Of a stretch of 7,169 nt of DNA, positions 1 to 6,210 are shown piece after piece. Source of the DNA: Treponema sp. UBA3862 (GTDB taxonomy: Bacteria; Spirochaetota; Spirochaetia; Treponematales; Treponemataceae). Position numbers and translations under genes: made by a program. The notes beneath the pieces were generated by a model. It was not told the origin of the DNA, made no database searches, and worked only from the letters and a program-made list of their open reading frames with translations. Positions within the stretch are counted from its first letter, which is position 1. Every line of letters begins with the position of its first letter. The stretch is from positions 1 to 7,169 of the forward strand of contig DGGY01000018.1 in the NCBI GenBank assembly GCA_002392405.1. Reading direction: 5' to 3'.

Positions 1-1604
1 TTCATGGCAAGAAGGTTTGTCTGTTCTGCAATACCAGAAATTACGGCGTTTGCTTCCTGCAGTGCCTGGCTTTCTTTTTCAATTTCTTCAATCTTTTCGT
101 TTACATCATTCTGTCTCTGAACACCCATAATGGCCTTCTTTTCAAGGTCTTCGAATGCCTTACCCATCTTCTGAACTGATGTATTTACAGAATTAATGTT
201 TCCAATCATCTCTTCTACCGCTGCAGATGCCTGTGTTACAGCAGAAGCCTGGTGTTCAATCATATGATTAAGGGACTCAATGTTAGAAGCAATTTCATTT
301 ACAGCGCCTACAGTTTCATGTACGGAATCGCTTTGGAAAGTAACCTGTTTTCCCATTGATTCGATGTTTCCGATAATCTGTGTAATTGCTGCCGATGTAT
401 CTTCTGTTGAGTCCTGAAGCATTTCACCAACGCCTACAAGTTCAAGCTTAGACTTTTTCATTGTTGAAATGATTGTCTGAAGCTTTTCTGCAAATTCATT
501 AAAGCCTTCAACTACACGGCCGATTTCAAATTTAGCCTTAACATTAATTCGCTGCGTAAGATCAGCATCACCTGTTGCAATTCCATTAATGGTATCTTCA
601 ACAATAGCAAGCGGTTTAATATTTCTGTAAACAAGAAGCGCACCAATACCAATCGAAGCAATAATTACGAGTACTCCGAATGCAATCATAAGAGTGCGTA
701 CTTTTTTTACCATTGCAAGAATCTGTCCGTCTGGAATTGACATTGCCATTCCCCATGGTGTTCCGTAAACTCCGCGGTAAGTAACAAAGTCCTTTCCGCC
801 GTTAAGACCTTTAATCCATGCACTTCCTGTATGTCCCTGAGAAACTTCTGCAGCAACGGCAGACATATCTTCAAAACCTGCAGAAAGCCCCGTAATAAAA
901 TTCTTTACCATAAGGAAATCTTCCCTCGGATGAGAAATTACAGTACCGTCACTGGCTAAAATCCATGCGTAGCCTTCACCTACATTAATTTCGTTTACTT
1001 CACGGGTGATTGTTTTGATATTTACAACACCACAGAGCATTGCAATATTCTTGCCGTTACGCTTAATTGCAGTAGTAATATGAATAACCGGCTGACCAGT
1101 AGTTTTTGAAATTACAGGATCATCAATATATCTGTCCTGTCCTTCTTCCATGATAGCCTTAAAATAACCGCGGTTGGAAATATCAGTGCGGCTTCCAATA
1201 TCGTTATATGAATAACCTGAACGGTCTGCCAGCATGATGTAATCAAAATCCGGATGACGCTCAGTTTCATGTGCAGTAAGCCATTCAGCCATTTCAGTTA
1301 TTGAACCGTACCTCATTGCATCAGCTTTTGTGTAATATTCAAGCGCCCTGTAATAACCTTCAATATCTTTTTCAACGGAAAGACAATAGCCCTTTAATAC
1401 TGCAGCATAGTCTTCTTCATCATCTTCTTTTACCTGAACTTCAAGCCCTGTTGCAACAACAACAAGCTGGATAAGGTTTAAAGCCAGAATAGTAGCACCA
1501 ATACTTAAAACCAGAACAAAAATAAGACTGATTTTTGATTTTTTTCCTGTTTTATTTTTTTTCTGTTTCTTTTCTAAACTCTCTGTTTCGTTAATCTCAC
1601 TCAC
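1..1604 (-). CDS. Methyl-accepting chemotaxis protein, Cache sensor type (3' end outside window)
   Basis: Transmembrane chemoreceptor that should bind a small ligand outside the cytoplasmic membrane and control the CheA kinase. I translated 534 codons by hand. A Lys-rich cytoplasmic N-terminus is followed by a first membrane segment (about residues 25-51), a roughly 250-residue extracellular region with Cache-like features (the SNRGYFKA motif at 143-150, the TPWGMAMSIP strand near 282-291), a second membrane segment (about 304-326), a HAMP domain (about 327-380, with the PLAIVEDTINGIATGDADLT stretch) and a long coiled-coil methylation region. The last residues, SGIAEQTNLLAM, enter the highly conserved signalling hairpin, so only the tip and the returning helix are missing. 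The start is a GTG at 1604 with AAGGCAGG about six bases upstream; a stop codon lies further upstream in frame and no ATG intervenes. Ligand unknown. I found no convincing promoter. It lies downstream of the purine gene on the same strand but behind a terminator, so it is probably transcribed separately. Confidence 0.95.
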   Translation of the reverse strand, partial: MSEINETESLEKKQKKNKTGKKSKISLIFVLVLSIGATILALNLIQLVVVATGLEVQVKEDDEEDYAAVLKGYCLSVEKDIEGYYRALEYYTKADAMRYGSITEMAEWLTAHETERHPDFDYIMLADRSGYSYNDIGSRTDISNRGYFKAIMEEGQDRYIDDPVISKTTGQPVIHITTAIKRNGKNIAMLCGVVNIKTITREVNEINVGEGYAWILASDGTVISHPREDFLMVKNFITGLSAGFEDMSAVAAEVSQGHTGSAWIKGLNGGKDFVTYRGVYGTPWGMAMSIPDGQILAMVKKVRTLMIAFGVLVIIASIGIGALLVYRNIKPLAIVEDTINGIATGDADLTQRINVKAKFEIGRVVEGFNEFAEKLQTIISTMKKSKLELVGVGEMLQDSTEDTSAAITQIIGNIESMGKQVTFQSDSVHETVGAVNEIASNIESLNHMIEHQASAVTQASAAVEEMIGNINSVNTSVQKMGKAFEDLEKKAIMGVQRQNDVNEKIEEIEKESQALQEANAVISGIAEQTNLLAM

Positions 1605-1695
1605 GATTATCCTGCCTTGGGAACAATAGACCCAACAGTAATTTTAATCCTTTTTGGCAGACTTTTAAATTTAATAATTCATTATAAAAAAGCTT

Positions 1696-1734
1696 AAAAA
1701 AAAAGCCGGCATAACATATTGTTTTACCGGCTTT
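1696..1734 (-). terminator. Rho-independent terminator of the AICAR transformylase gene
   Basis: On the minus strand the arms AAAGCCGG and CCGGCTTT (plus-strand positions 1702-1709 and 1727-1734) form an 8-bp stem. The 17-base loop can pair further through AACA/TGTT. The stem runs straight into nine T residues on the minus strand (1696-1704). It lies about 70 bases after the purine gene's stop codon and before the chemoreceptor gene, so it should insulate the two. On the plus strand the following bases are TAAAATA, so termination in that direction would be weak. Confidence 0.85.
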
Positions 1735-1805
1735 AAAATAGAGATTTTAGATATATAAAATAAATGCTCCCGGTCGAACTGCCGGTCCGCAAAACCGCAT
1801 GTTAT

Positions 1806-2978
1806 TTAATGATGGAACAATCTTATTCCATTGAAGACCATTACCATGTTGTACTTGTCTGCAGTTTCAATAACCTGGTCGTCGCGAACACTGCCGCCCG
1901 GCTGTACAACTACAGTTACACCGCTCTTTCTTGCGCGCTCGATATTGTCACCGAACGGGAAGAAGGCATCAGAGCCGACTGCAACGTTAGTATTTTTTGC
2001 AAGCCAGGCTTTTTTCTCTTCACGGGTAAATACAGCAGGTTTTACCTTAAAGAGAGTCTGCCATTTACCTTCAGCAAGAACATCTTCGTATTCATCACCG
2101 ATGTAAACATCAATTGCATTATCACGGTCAGCGCGCTTGATTCCGTCAACAAACTGAAGTCCTAAAACCTGCGGACTCTGACGAAGCCACCAGTTGTCAG
2201 CCTTCTGACCTGCAAGGCGTGTACAGTGAACGCGGCTCTGCTGACCTGCACCAATACCGATTGCCTGACCGTCCTTTACATAGCAGACAGAGTTAGACTG
2301 AGTATATTTAAGGGTGATAAGAGCGATGATAAGGTTGTGTTTATCATCTTCGCTTAAAGTCTTATTTTTAGTTACGATATTTGAAAGACAGCTTTCATCG
2401 ATTTTAAGGAAGTTGTGTCCCTGCTCAAATTTAACACCGAAAACCTGTTTAACTTCAGTCTCCGGAGGAACATAAGAAGGGTCAATTTTAATAACGCAGT
2501 AGTTACCGTTTTTCTTAGCCTTTAAGATTTCGAGGGCCTTTGCAGAATATCCAGGTGCAATAACACCGTCAGAAACTTCTTTTTTGATTAAAAGAGCAGT
2601 TGCTTCGTCACATTCATCGCTTAAAGAAATAAAGTCTCCGAAAGAAGACATACGGTCAGCACCGCGGGCACGGGCATAAGCGCATGCAAGAGGAGAAAGC
2701 TCAACGCCGTCAGTAAAGTAAATTGCTTTAAGAGTATCAGAAAGCGGTTTTCCGACAGCAGCACCTGCAGGACTTACATGCTTGAAAGAAGTTGCGGCAG
2801 GAAGTCCTGTTGCTTCTTTTAATTCTTTTACAAGCTGCCAGCCGTTAAAAGCATCAAGCAGGTTAATATATCCCGGTCTTCCGTTTAACACTTCAATTGG
2901 AAGATCGCCTTCATCAACATAAACCTTTGCAGGCTTCTGGTTCGGATTACATCCGTATTTAAGTTCGAGTTCTTTCAT
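1806..2978 (-). CDS. purH: Phosphoribosylaminoimidazolecarboxamide formyltransferase (stand-alone AICAR transformylase)
   Basis: Cytoplasmic enzyme that transfers a formyl group from 10-formyltetrahydrofolate to AICAR, giving FAICAR, the substrate for ring closure to IMP. The 390-residue protein matches only the C-terminal half of bifunctional PurH. The visible signatures are KYGCNPNQ (7-14), LNGRPGYINLLDA (31-43), SFKHVSPAGAA (64-74) with the catalytic Lys66-His67 pair, LKYTQSNSVCY (223-233), GIGAGQQSRVHCTRLAG (241-257), SDAFFPFGDN (336-345) and the terminal GIRLFHH. The N-terminal IMP cyclohydrolase domain is absent, so that activity must come from another gene. The purH symbol is used for its homology to that half only. 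I chose the ATG at 2978 because homology begins immediately after it. The frame could extend to a TTG at 3014, but the extra residues look unlike the family. Neither start has a Shine-Dalgarno sequence. It is a single gene ending in its own terminator. Confidence 0.93.
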   Translation of the reverse strand: MKELELKYGCNPNQKPAKVYVDEGDLPIEVLNGRPGYINLLDAFNGWQLVKELKEATGLPAATSFKHVSPAGAAVGKPLSDTLKAIYFTDGVELSPLACAYARARGADRMSSFGDFISLSDECDEATALLIKKEVSDGVIAPGYSAKALEILKAKKNGNYCVIKIDPSYVPPETEVKQVFGVKFEQGHNFLKIDESCLSNIVTKNKTLSEDDKHNLIIALITLKYTQSNSVCYVKDGQAIGIGAGQQSRVHCTRLAGQKADNWWLRQSPQVLGLQFVDGIKRADRDNAIDVYIGDEYEDVLAEGKWQTLFKVKPAVFTREEKKAWLAKNTNVAVGSDAFFPFGDNIERARKSGVTVVVQPGGSVRDDQVIETADKYNMVMVFNGIRLFHH

Positions 2979-2985
2979 AAGGAAG

Positions 2986-3014
2986 AGAATAGCGCATTTT
3001 GGGGGTAAAAACAA
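2986..3014 (-). promoter_or_regulatory. Candidate sigma-70-type promoter for the AICAR transformylase, possibly leaderless
   Basis: On the minus strand TTGTTT (3009-3014) and TATTCT (2986-2991) are separated by exactly 17 bases. Each matches four of six consensus positions. Only seven bases (2979-2985) separate the -10 box from the ATG, so transcription would begin at or next to the start codon. That agrees with the missing Shine-Dalgarno sequence. Both boxes are imperfect matches, so this is a moderate-to-weak call. Confidence 0.4.
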
Positions 3015-3057
3015 GGAGGGGGAAGCGGTTCAGGCACAGCCTTCACCGAGACTCGCT

Positions 3058-3080
3058 CAAAACTCTCCTCGAGAGTTTTG
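3058..3080. repeat. Perfect GC-flanked hairpin in the divergent intergenic region
   Basis: The arms CAAAACTCTC and GAGAGTTTTG are perfect inverted repeats of 10 bp around a CTC loop. A smaller hairpin, CGGC-TTT-GCCG, follows at 3082-3092, and TCGCTC occurs on both sides (3053-3058 and 3093-3098). There is no T-tract after the stem on either strand, so it is not a standard terminator. The block from about 3015 to 3100 is richer in G+C than the genes around it and has no coding frame I can support. It could be an interspersed intergenic repeat; I cannot check copy number here. Confidence 0.5.
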
Positions 3081-3103
3081 CCGGCTTTGCCGTCGCTCTC
3101 CTA

Positions 3104-3126
3104 AATCTGATAATAATTCTCAAATT
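3104..3126 (+). promoter_or_regulatory. Upstream Fur-family operator (second, less perfect copy)
   Basis: The arms AATCTGATAAT and ATTCTCAAATT flank a central A. The core TGATAAT-A-ATTCTCA differs from the classical 7-1-7 Fur-type box (TGATAAT-N-ATTATCA) at one position. The 23-bp site is identical to the downstream palindrome at 18 of 23 positions, and its own arms are complementary at 9 of 11. It lies just upstream of the TTGACA element, with its centre 50 bp from the centre of the second site. Confidence 0.65.
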
Positions 3127-3129
3127 CCC

Positions 3130-3158
3130 TTGACACAAACCGCCTCTTACTGTAATTT
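3130..3158 (+). promoter_or_regulatory. Promoter of the regulator-zinc protein unit
   Basis: A perfect -35 hexamer TTGACA occupies 3130-3135. The -10 box is less certain: TAATTT at 3153-3158 gives the ideal 17-base spacer but a weak match, while TGTAAT at 3151-3156 matches five of six bases with a short 15-base spacer. Either -10 overlaps or abuts the palindrome at 3154-3176, the arrangement expected for a repressor that blocks RNA polymerase. The start codon lies about 30 bases downstream. Confidence 0.7.
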
Positions 3159-3176
3159 GATAACCGTTATCAAATT
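3154..3176 (+). promoter_or_regulatory. Perfect 23-bp Fur/Zur-type operator palindrome
   Basis: The arms AATTTGATAAC and GTTATCAAATT are exact inverted repeats around a single C. The inner TGATAAC-C-GTTATCA has the 7-1-7 geometry of Fur, Zur and PerR boxes. The site overlaps the proposed -10 region and ends directly before the GGAG ribosome binding site (3177-3180) of the Fur-family gene. The simplest reading is metal-dependent autorepression of the regulator, and of the zinc-binding protein gene transcribed with it. Confidence 0.85.
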
Positions 3177-3187
3177 GGAGTATTCAG

Positions 3188-3670
3188 GTGCAGAAAACGC
3201 CTTATAAAACTAAACAGCAGGAACTTCTTCTCTCTTATCTTTCCACCATTAAGGGAAAGCATTTTACCGCAGAAGACATACGCGCTCATTTTGAAGGTAA
3301 AAATATTTCAATCGGAACTGCAACTATTTACCGTCAGCTTGAAAAACTTGTAAGCGAAGGAAAGATCCAGAAATACTTTATTGATGAACATTCTGCAGCC
3401 TGCTTTGAATACACCGGCGAAGAATGCAGCCAAAACGAATCTCACTTTCACTTAAAATGCGAACAGTGCGGACGACTCATCCACCTTGAATGCGGAGAAC
3501 TTGAAGAACTCGGCTCACACCTTAAATCTGAGCACGGCTTTAAACTCAATCCCTTACGGACTGTATTCTACGGATTATGCACGAACTGTTCAAAAAATAA
3601 TCCTGATAATGGCAGAGAAACTTCAAGCCCGGCAAAAACAGCAGTTACGGAGAAAAAAAAAGGCACTTGA
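3188..3670 (+). CDS. Fur-family metal-responsive repressor, probably Zur
   Basis: Cytoplasmic DNA-binding protein that senses a metal ion and represses uptake genes. The 160 residues show the family layout. An N-terminal winged helix (about 1-75) carries the recognition helix in SIGTATIYRQLEKLVSEGKI (41-60). A C-terminal metal-binding and dimerisation domain follows, with HFHLKCEQCG (His86, His88, Cys91, Cys94), HLEC (99-102) and LCTNC (Cys131, Cys134). The two CxxC pairs are the usual structural zinc site. Family members usually end shortly after the second pair; this one has a polar tail of about 25 residues ending in EKKKGT next to an A9 tract. The start is a GTG at 3188 with GGAG seven bases upstream. 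Zur is favoured over Fur or PerR because the next gene, 51 bases downstream, encodes a zinc-binding protein; residues alone do not settle the metal. The operator in front indicates autoregulation. Confidence 0.9.
   Translation: MQKTPYKTKQQELLLSYLSTIKGKHFTAEDIRAHFEGKNISIGTATIYRQLEKLVSEGKIQKYFIDEHSAACFEYTGEECSQNESHFHLKCEQCGRLIHLECGELEELGSHLKSEHGFKLNPLRTVFYGLCTNCSKNNPDNGRETSSPAKTAVTEKKKGT
3653..3661 (+). other. A9 homopolymer, potential slippage site near the regulator's 3' end
   Basis: Nine consecutive A residues are read as three Lys codons, four codons before the stop (AAA AAA AAA GGC ACT TGA). Slippage by -1 would replace the ending Gly-Thr with ALESCLDEKATA and move the stop to 3699-3701, adding a cysteine and finishing 20 bases before the next gene's start codon. 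The tract is certain; any functional slippage is inference. Confidence 0.3.
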
Positions 3671-3721
3671 AAGCTGCCTCGATGAAAAAGCAACTGCATA
3701 AACATAAGGAGATACAAAAAA

Positions 3722-4789
3722 ATGAAAATAACAAAATTTATTCTTACAGCCGCAGCCGTAATTCTTGCATTCGCACAGACAGGCTGTTCAAAAGCCAAAA
3801 ACACAAAAAAAACAGACGGGCTTAAAATTGTAACAACAATCTTTCCTGAATATGACTGGACAAAAAATATTCTCGGAGAAAATGCAGAAAACGCTGAGCT
3901 CACCCTTCTCCTTGACAACGGTGTAGACCTTCATTCCTACCAGCCGTCAATCCAGGACATAGCAAAAATTTCGACTGCAGATATTTTTATTTATGTCGGC
4001 GGAGAAAGTGACAAATGGGTAAATGACGCTCTCAAAAACGCAGAAAATAAAGACATGAAAGTTATAAATCTCATGGAAACTCTCGGTGACAAAGTAAAAG
4101 CCGAAGAAATAAAAGAAGGAATGCAGGCCGAAGAAGAACACCACCATGACGAAGATGATCATCATGAAGCAGAAGAGCATCACCACGAAGACGGACACGA
4201 CCACGAAGCAGAAGAACATCACCATCACCACCACGATGATGAAAAAGAAACAGAATACGACGAGCACGTATGGCTTTCACTCCGCAACGCAAAAGTCCTG
4301 AGTGCAGAAATCGCCTCAGTTCTCTGTGAAAAAGATCCGGCAAATGCAGCTTCATACAAGGCAAACCTTGCTTCATACTTAGAAAAACTCAGCGAACTTG
4401 ATACAGAATACGCCGCCGCTGTAAAAGCCGGCAGCAAAAAGACAGTCCTCTTTGGTGACCGTTTCCCGTTCCGCTATCTGACAGACGATTACGGACTTGA
4501 TTACTTTGCCGCTTTTGTCGGATGCTCTGCAGAAACAGAAGCAAGTTTTGAAACAGTAATTTTCCTTGCAAAAAAGGCTGATGAACTTGGACTTAACAGT
4601 GTTCTAAAGATTGAAAGCGGAGACGGAAGAATTGCCCGCACAATCATAGAAAACACAAACGCAAAAAATGCAAAAGTCCTCACAATGGATTCACTTCAGT
4701 CAGTAACAAAAAAGCAGGCAGAAAAAGGCACAACCTATCTTTCGGTAATGAAAGAAAATCTTCAGATATTAAAGACAGCACTTAACTGA
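3722..4789 (+). CDS. znuA: Zinc ABC transporter substrate-binding lipoprotein (ZnuA/AdcA-like)
   Basis: Captures Zn(II) outside the cytoplasmic membrane and hands it to an ABC permease. The 355-residue precursor has a lipoprotein signal ending at Cys22 (AFAQTG-C, a somewhat relaxed lipobox), then two lobes of the cluster A-I metal-binding fold. Family landmarks are IVTTIFPEYDWTKNI (36-50), GVDLHSYQPSIQD (67-79, His71), DEHVWLSLRNA (180-190, His182), FGDRFPFRYLTDDYGLDYFAAF (244-265) and LKIESGDGRIA (295-305). Between the first two ligand regions lies an acidic, His-rich loop with 16 His in residues 140-171, typical of zinc rather than manganese members. At the position where ZnuA normally has its third ligand His, the motif here has Asp246, a variant I recall from other bacterial members of this group. 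AAGGAG lies ten bases before the ATG. It shares the operator-controlled promoter of the upstream regulator. No permease or ATPase gene follows. Confidence 0.92.
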   Translation: MKITKFILTAAAVILAFAQTGCSKAKNTKKTDGLKIVTTIFPEYDWTKNILGENAENAELTLLLDNGVDLHSYQPSIQDIAKISTADIFIYVGGESDKWVNDALKNAENKDMKVINLMETLGDKVKAEEIKEGMQAEEEHHHDEDDHHEAEEHHHEDGHDHEAEEHHHHHHDDEKETEYDEHVWLSLRNAKVLSAEIASVLCEKDPANAASYKANLASYLEKLSELDTEYAAAVKAGSKKTVLFGDRFPFRYLTDDYGLDYFAAFVGCSAETEASFETVIFLAKKADELGLNSVLKIESGDGRIARTIIENTNAKNAKVLTMDSLQSVTKKQAEKGTTYLSVMKENLQILKTALN

Positions 4790-4829
4790 TTCTTTTGTGC
4801 GGGCCGCTGCAATCCCTGACGCAGAAAGC

Positions 4830-4868
4830 AAAAAAAGGCCCGTTCTTCATCACAGAAAAACGGGCCTT
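4830..4868 (-). terminator. Intrinsic terminator between convergent genes, strongest on the minus strand
   Basis: The arms AAGGCCCGTT (4835-4844) and AACGGGCCTT (4859-4868) form a perfect 10-bp stem with a 14-base loop. Read on the minus strand the stem is followed by a run of seven T (4830-4836), so it should end transcription of the lipoprotein gene, 34 bases after its stop. On the plus strand the hairpin is followed by CATTAAAGTTT, a weak tail, so it may also end the zinc-protein transcript less efficiently. Confidence 0.85.
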
Positions 4869-4902
4869 CATTAAAGTTTAAGCAGTTTATGCTTTATTTA
4901 TT

Positions 4903-6108
4903 TTATTCTGAAGCTTCCTTGAAAACAAAGAAATATCTTGGACCGCTTTTGGTTTCCTCAAAATGCCAGCACGGGCCGGGAGTATTATTCAGTCCGTTTT
5001 CATAATACCAGAGCTCAAATTTCCTTCCACCCTCTTCATCTTCAGTAAGGTAAATGCACGGGTATTCGTCATAGCCAAGAGGTCCTGCCTTCCAGGTTCC
5101 GGTTAAATCAGTGCCATCAATGTTAAGAGCAAAAGTCCGTGCACCGGCAGTTTCATTTATCTCAAGGGCTGCGGAAGTAAGCTCAAGCCCACCCTGAGAG
5201 TTTTCAGAAAATACCATTTTTTTGCCGGCAAAGGCACTTACGTCATAGGCCGTTACCGTGCCGCCGGTTACGCTGATTACCGTACCAGCATCTACATAAA
5301 CCGGAGCGGAGGAAGTAAACGCAAACTTTACGTAGTAATAAGTCTCACCGGCCTGGACAGAAGAAACGTCAGTTCCTGCATCTGTCTCAAAATCTCCAGC
5401 CGAAATGTAATACTCGTCTTTTGGATAGACACTAATATAAAAGTTCGGAGTATATTTCTGGATGACATACAATCCGTTTCTGCCAAGGCGGTCAAGCGTT
5501 GTATTTTCATCCCAATCCCAGACGGCAATGTACTTAAAGTTCTCCTCCAGCGCTGAGGTGTCGATATAGGCGTAAATTGTTTCATCAGCAAGACGGATGT
5601 CTTTGTTTTTAATTTTTTCCGGAGCGTTCTCGAAAGTTACTTCAAGTGTCTTAACACCGGTAATGTTAAAGGAAGTCCTGAACTCCCCGGTAGTTGCGTT
5701 GACTTCAACCTCATCCCATCCAAGGTAAGTCGTGGCAGCAAGAGCTTCATTTTCTGCTTCAACGCCGTTTATGAACACCTTGAACGGAGTTGCTGAATCA
5801 GAGCGGATTCCATAGCCGAAGTATTCGTCATACTCTTCGTCACTTAGCCTGTCATAGTCAATGATGAGTACGGTTTTTCCCGTGAAATATGCATCATACA
5901 TCTGAAAGCCGGCGTCATAAAGATTCAGCCACCCTGTGCTGTTGTCCGGATGAAGCCTTATTCTGGTTACATTCTCCGGCCAGTTTTGAACGGAAAGTTT
6001 GGTTCCTTCCCATTTATAATCTTCTACTTCAGCTTCACATGAAAGTGCCGTAATCACGACAGAAAGACAGATAACTGCGCCGCTTAAAAACTTCAACGCC
6101 TTTTTCAT
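4903..6108 (-). CDS. Hypothetical acidic lipoprotein
   Basis: I do not recognise this protein. The 401-residue precursor starts MKKALKFLSG and has a hydrophobic signal ending in a good lipobox, TALS-C, so it should be lipidated at Cys24 and anchored to a membrane. The mature part is rich in Asp, Glu, Tyr and Thr, with alternating hydrophobic strands suggesting beta-sandwich modules: one about 30-165 (LTVT-like strand KTLEVTFEN at 153-161), a middle part about 170-290 with many Tyr and Val, and a C-terminal part about 295-401. The only other cysteines, Cys351 and Cys380, could form a disulphide. Such architecture is common in surface or glycan-binding proteins, but no motif fixes a function. 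The ATG at 6108 is preceded by GAGGTG, an excellent but very close Shine-Dalgarno match. It is a single gene with its own terminator; the neighbours give no clue to its role. Confidence 0.85.
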   Translation of the reverse strand: MKKALKFLSGAVICLSVVITALSCEAEVEDYKWEGTKLSVQNWPENVTRIRLHPDNSTGWLNLYDAGFQMYDAYFTGKTVLIIDYDRLSDEEYDEYFGYGIRSDSATPFKVFINGVEAENEALAATTYLGWDEVEVNATTGEFRTSFNITGVKTLEVTFENAPEKIKNKDIRLADETIYAYIDTSALEENFKYIAVWDWDENTTLDRLGRNGLYVIQKYTPNFYISVYPKDEYYISAGDFETDAGTDVSSVQAGETYYYVKFAFTSSAPVYVDAGTVISVTGGTVTAYDVSAFAGKKMVFSENSQGGLELTSAALEINETAGARTFALNIDGTDLTGTWKAGPLGYDEYPCIYLTEDEEGGRKFELWYYENGLNNTPGPCWHFEETKSGPRYFFVFKEASE

Positions 6109-6210
6109 AACACCTCAATCCCCCGGTATTTAAGAGTAAATCCATCTCTCCTTAAGATTAAATTAACATAACACAGCGTTATTGATTTTTAAAGCGTTTT
6201 TTTAAGGAGC

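Noticed and set aside
1605..1690. Flagellar/chemotaxis (sigma-28) or sigma-70 promoter for the chemoreceptor
   Set aside because: A TATAAT at 1681-1686 (minus strand) has no -35 partner outside the terminator hairpin, and no TAAA/GCCGATAA pair with acceptable spacing is present.
1764..2165. Open frames on the plus strand opposite the AICAR transformylase gene (also 1831-2106)
   Set aside because: They lie wholly or mostly antisense to a gene with clear family motifs, show no protein signatures and have no suitable ribosome binding site.
3486..3701. Separate 71-codon plus-strand gene inside the Fur-family gene
   Set aside because: Most of it is an out-of-frame shadow of the regulator. Only its last 14 or so codons are of interest, as the possible slippage tail, and those are reported as such.
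3568..3918. Minus-strand frame spanning the end of the regulator and the start of the zinc protein
   Set aside because: It is antisense to two well-supported genes and to their intergenic ribosome binding site, with no recognisable protein.
4135..4235. His-codon-rich segment as a possible DNA repeat or CRISPR-like array
   Set aside because: It is in frame within the zinc protein and encodes the acidic His-rich loop typical of ZnuA; there are no regular repeat and spacer units.
3947..4376. Minus-strand open frames rich in Phe, Val, Leu and Arg opposite the His-rich loop of the zinc protein
   Set aside because: Their skewed composition is the direct reverse-complement effect of the repeated His, Glu and Asp codons in the zinc protein.
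5328..5591. 87-codon minus-strand frame inside the unknown lipoprotein gene
   Set aside because: It is a same-strand, out-of-frame shadow with no ribosome binding site and no family features.
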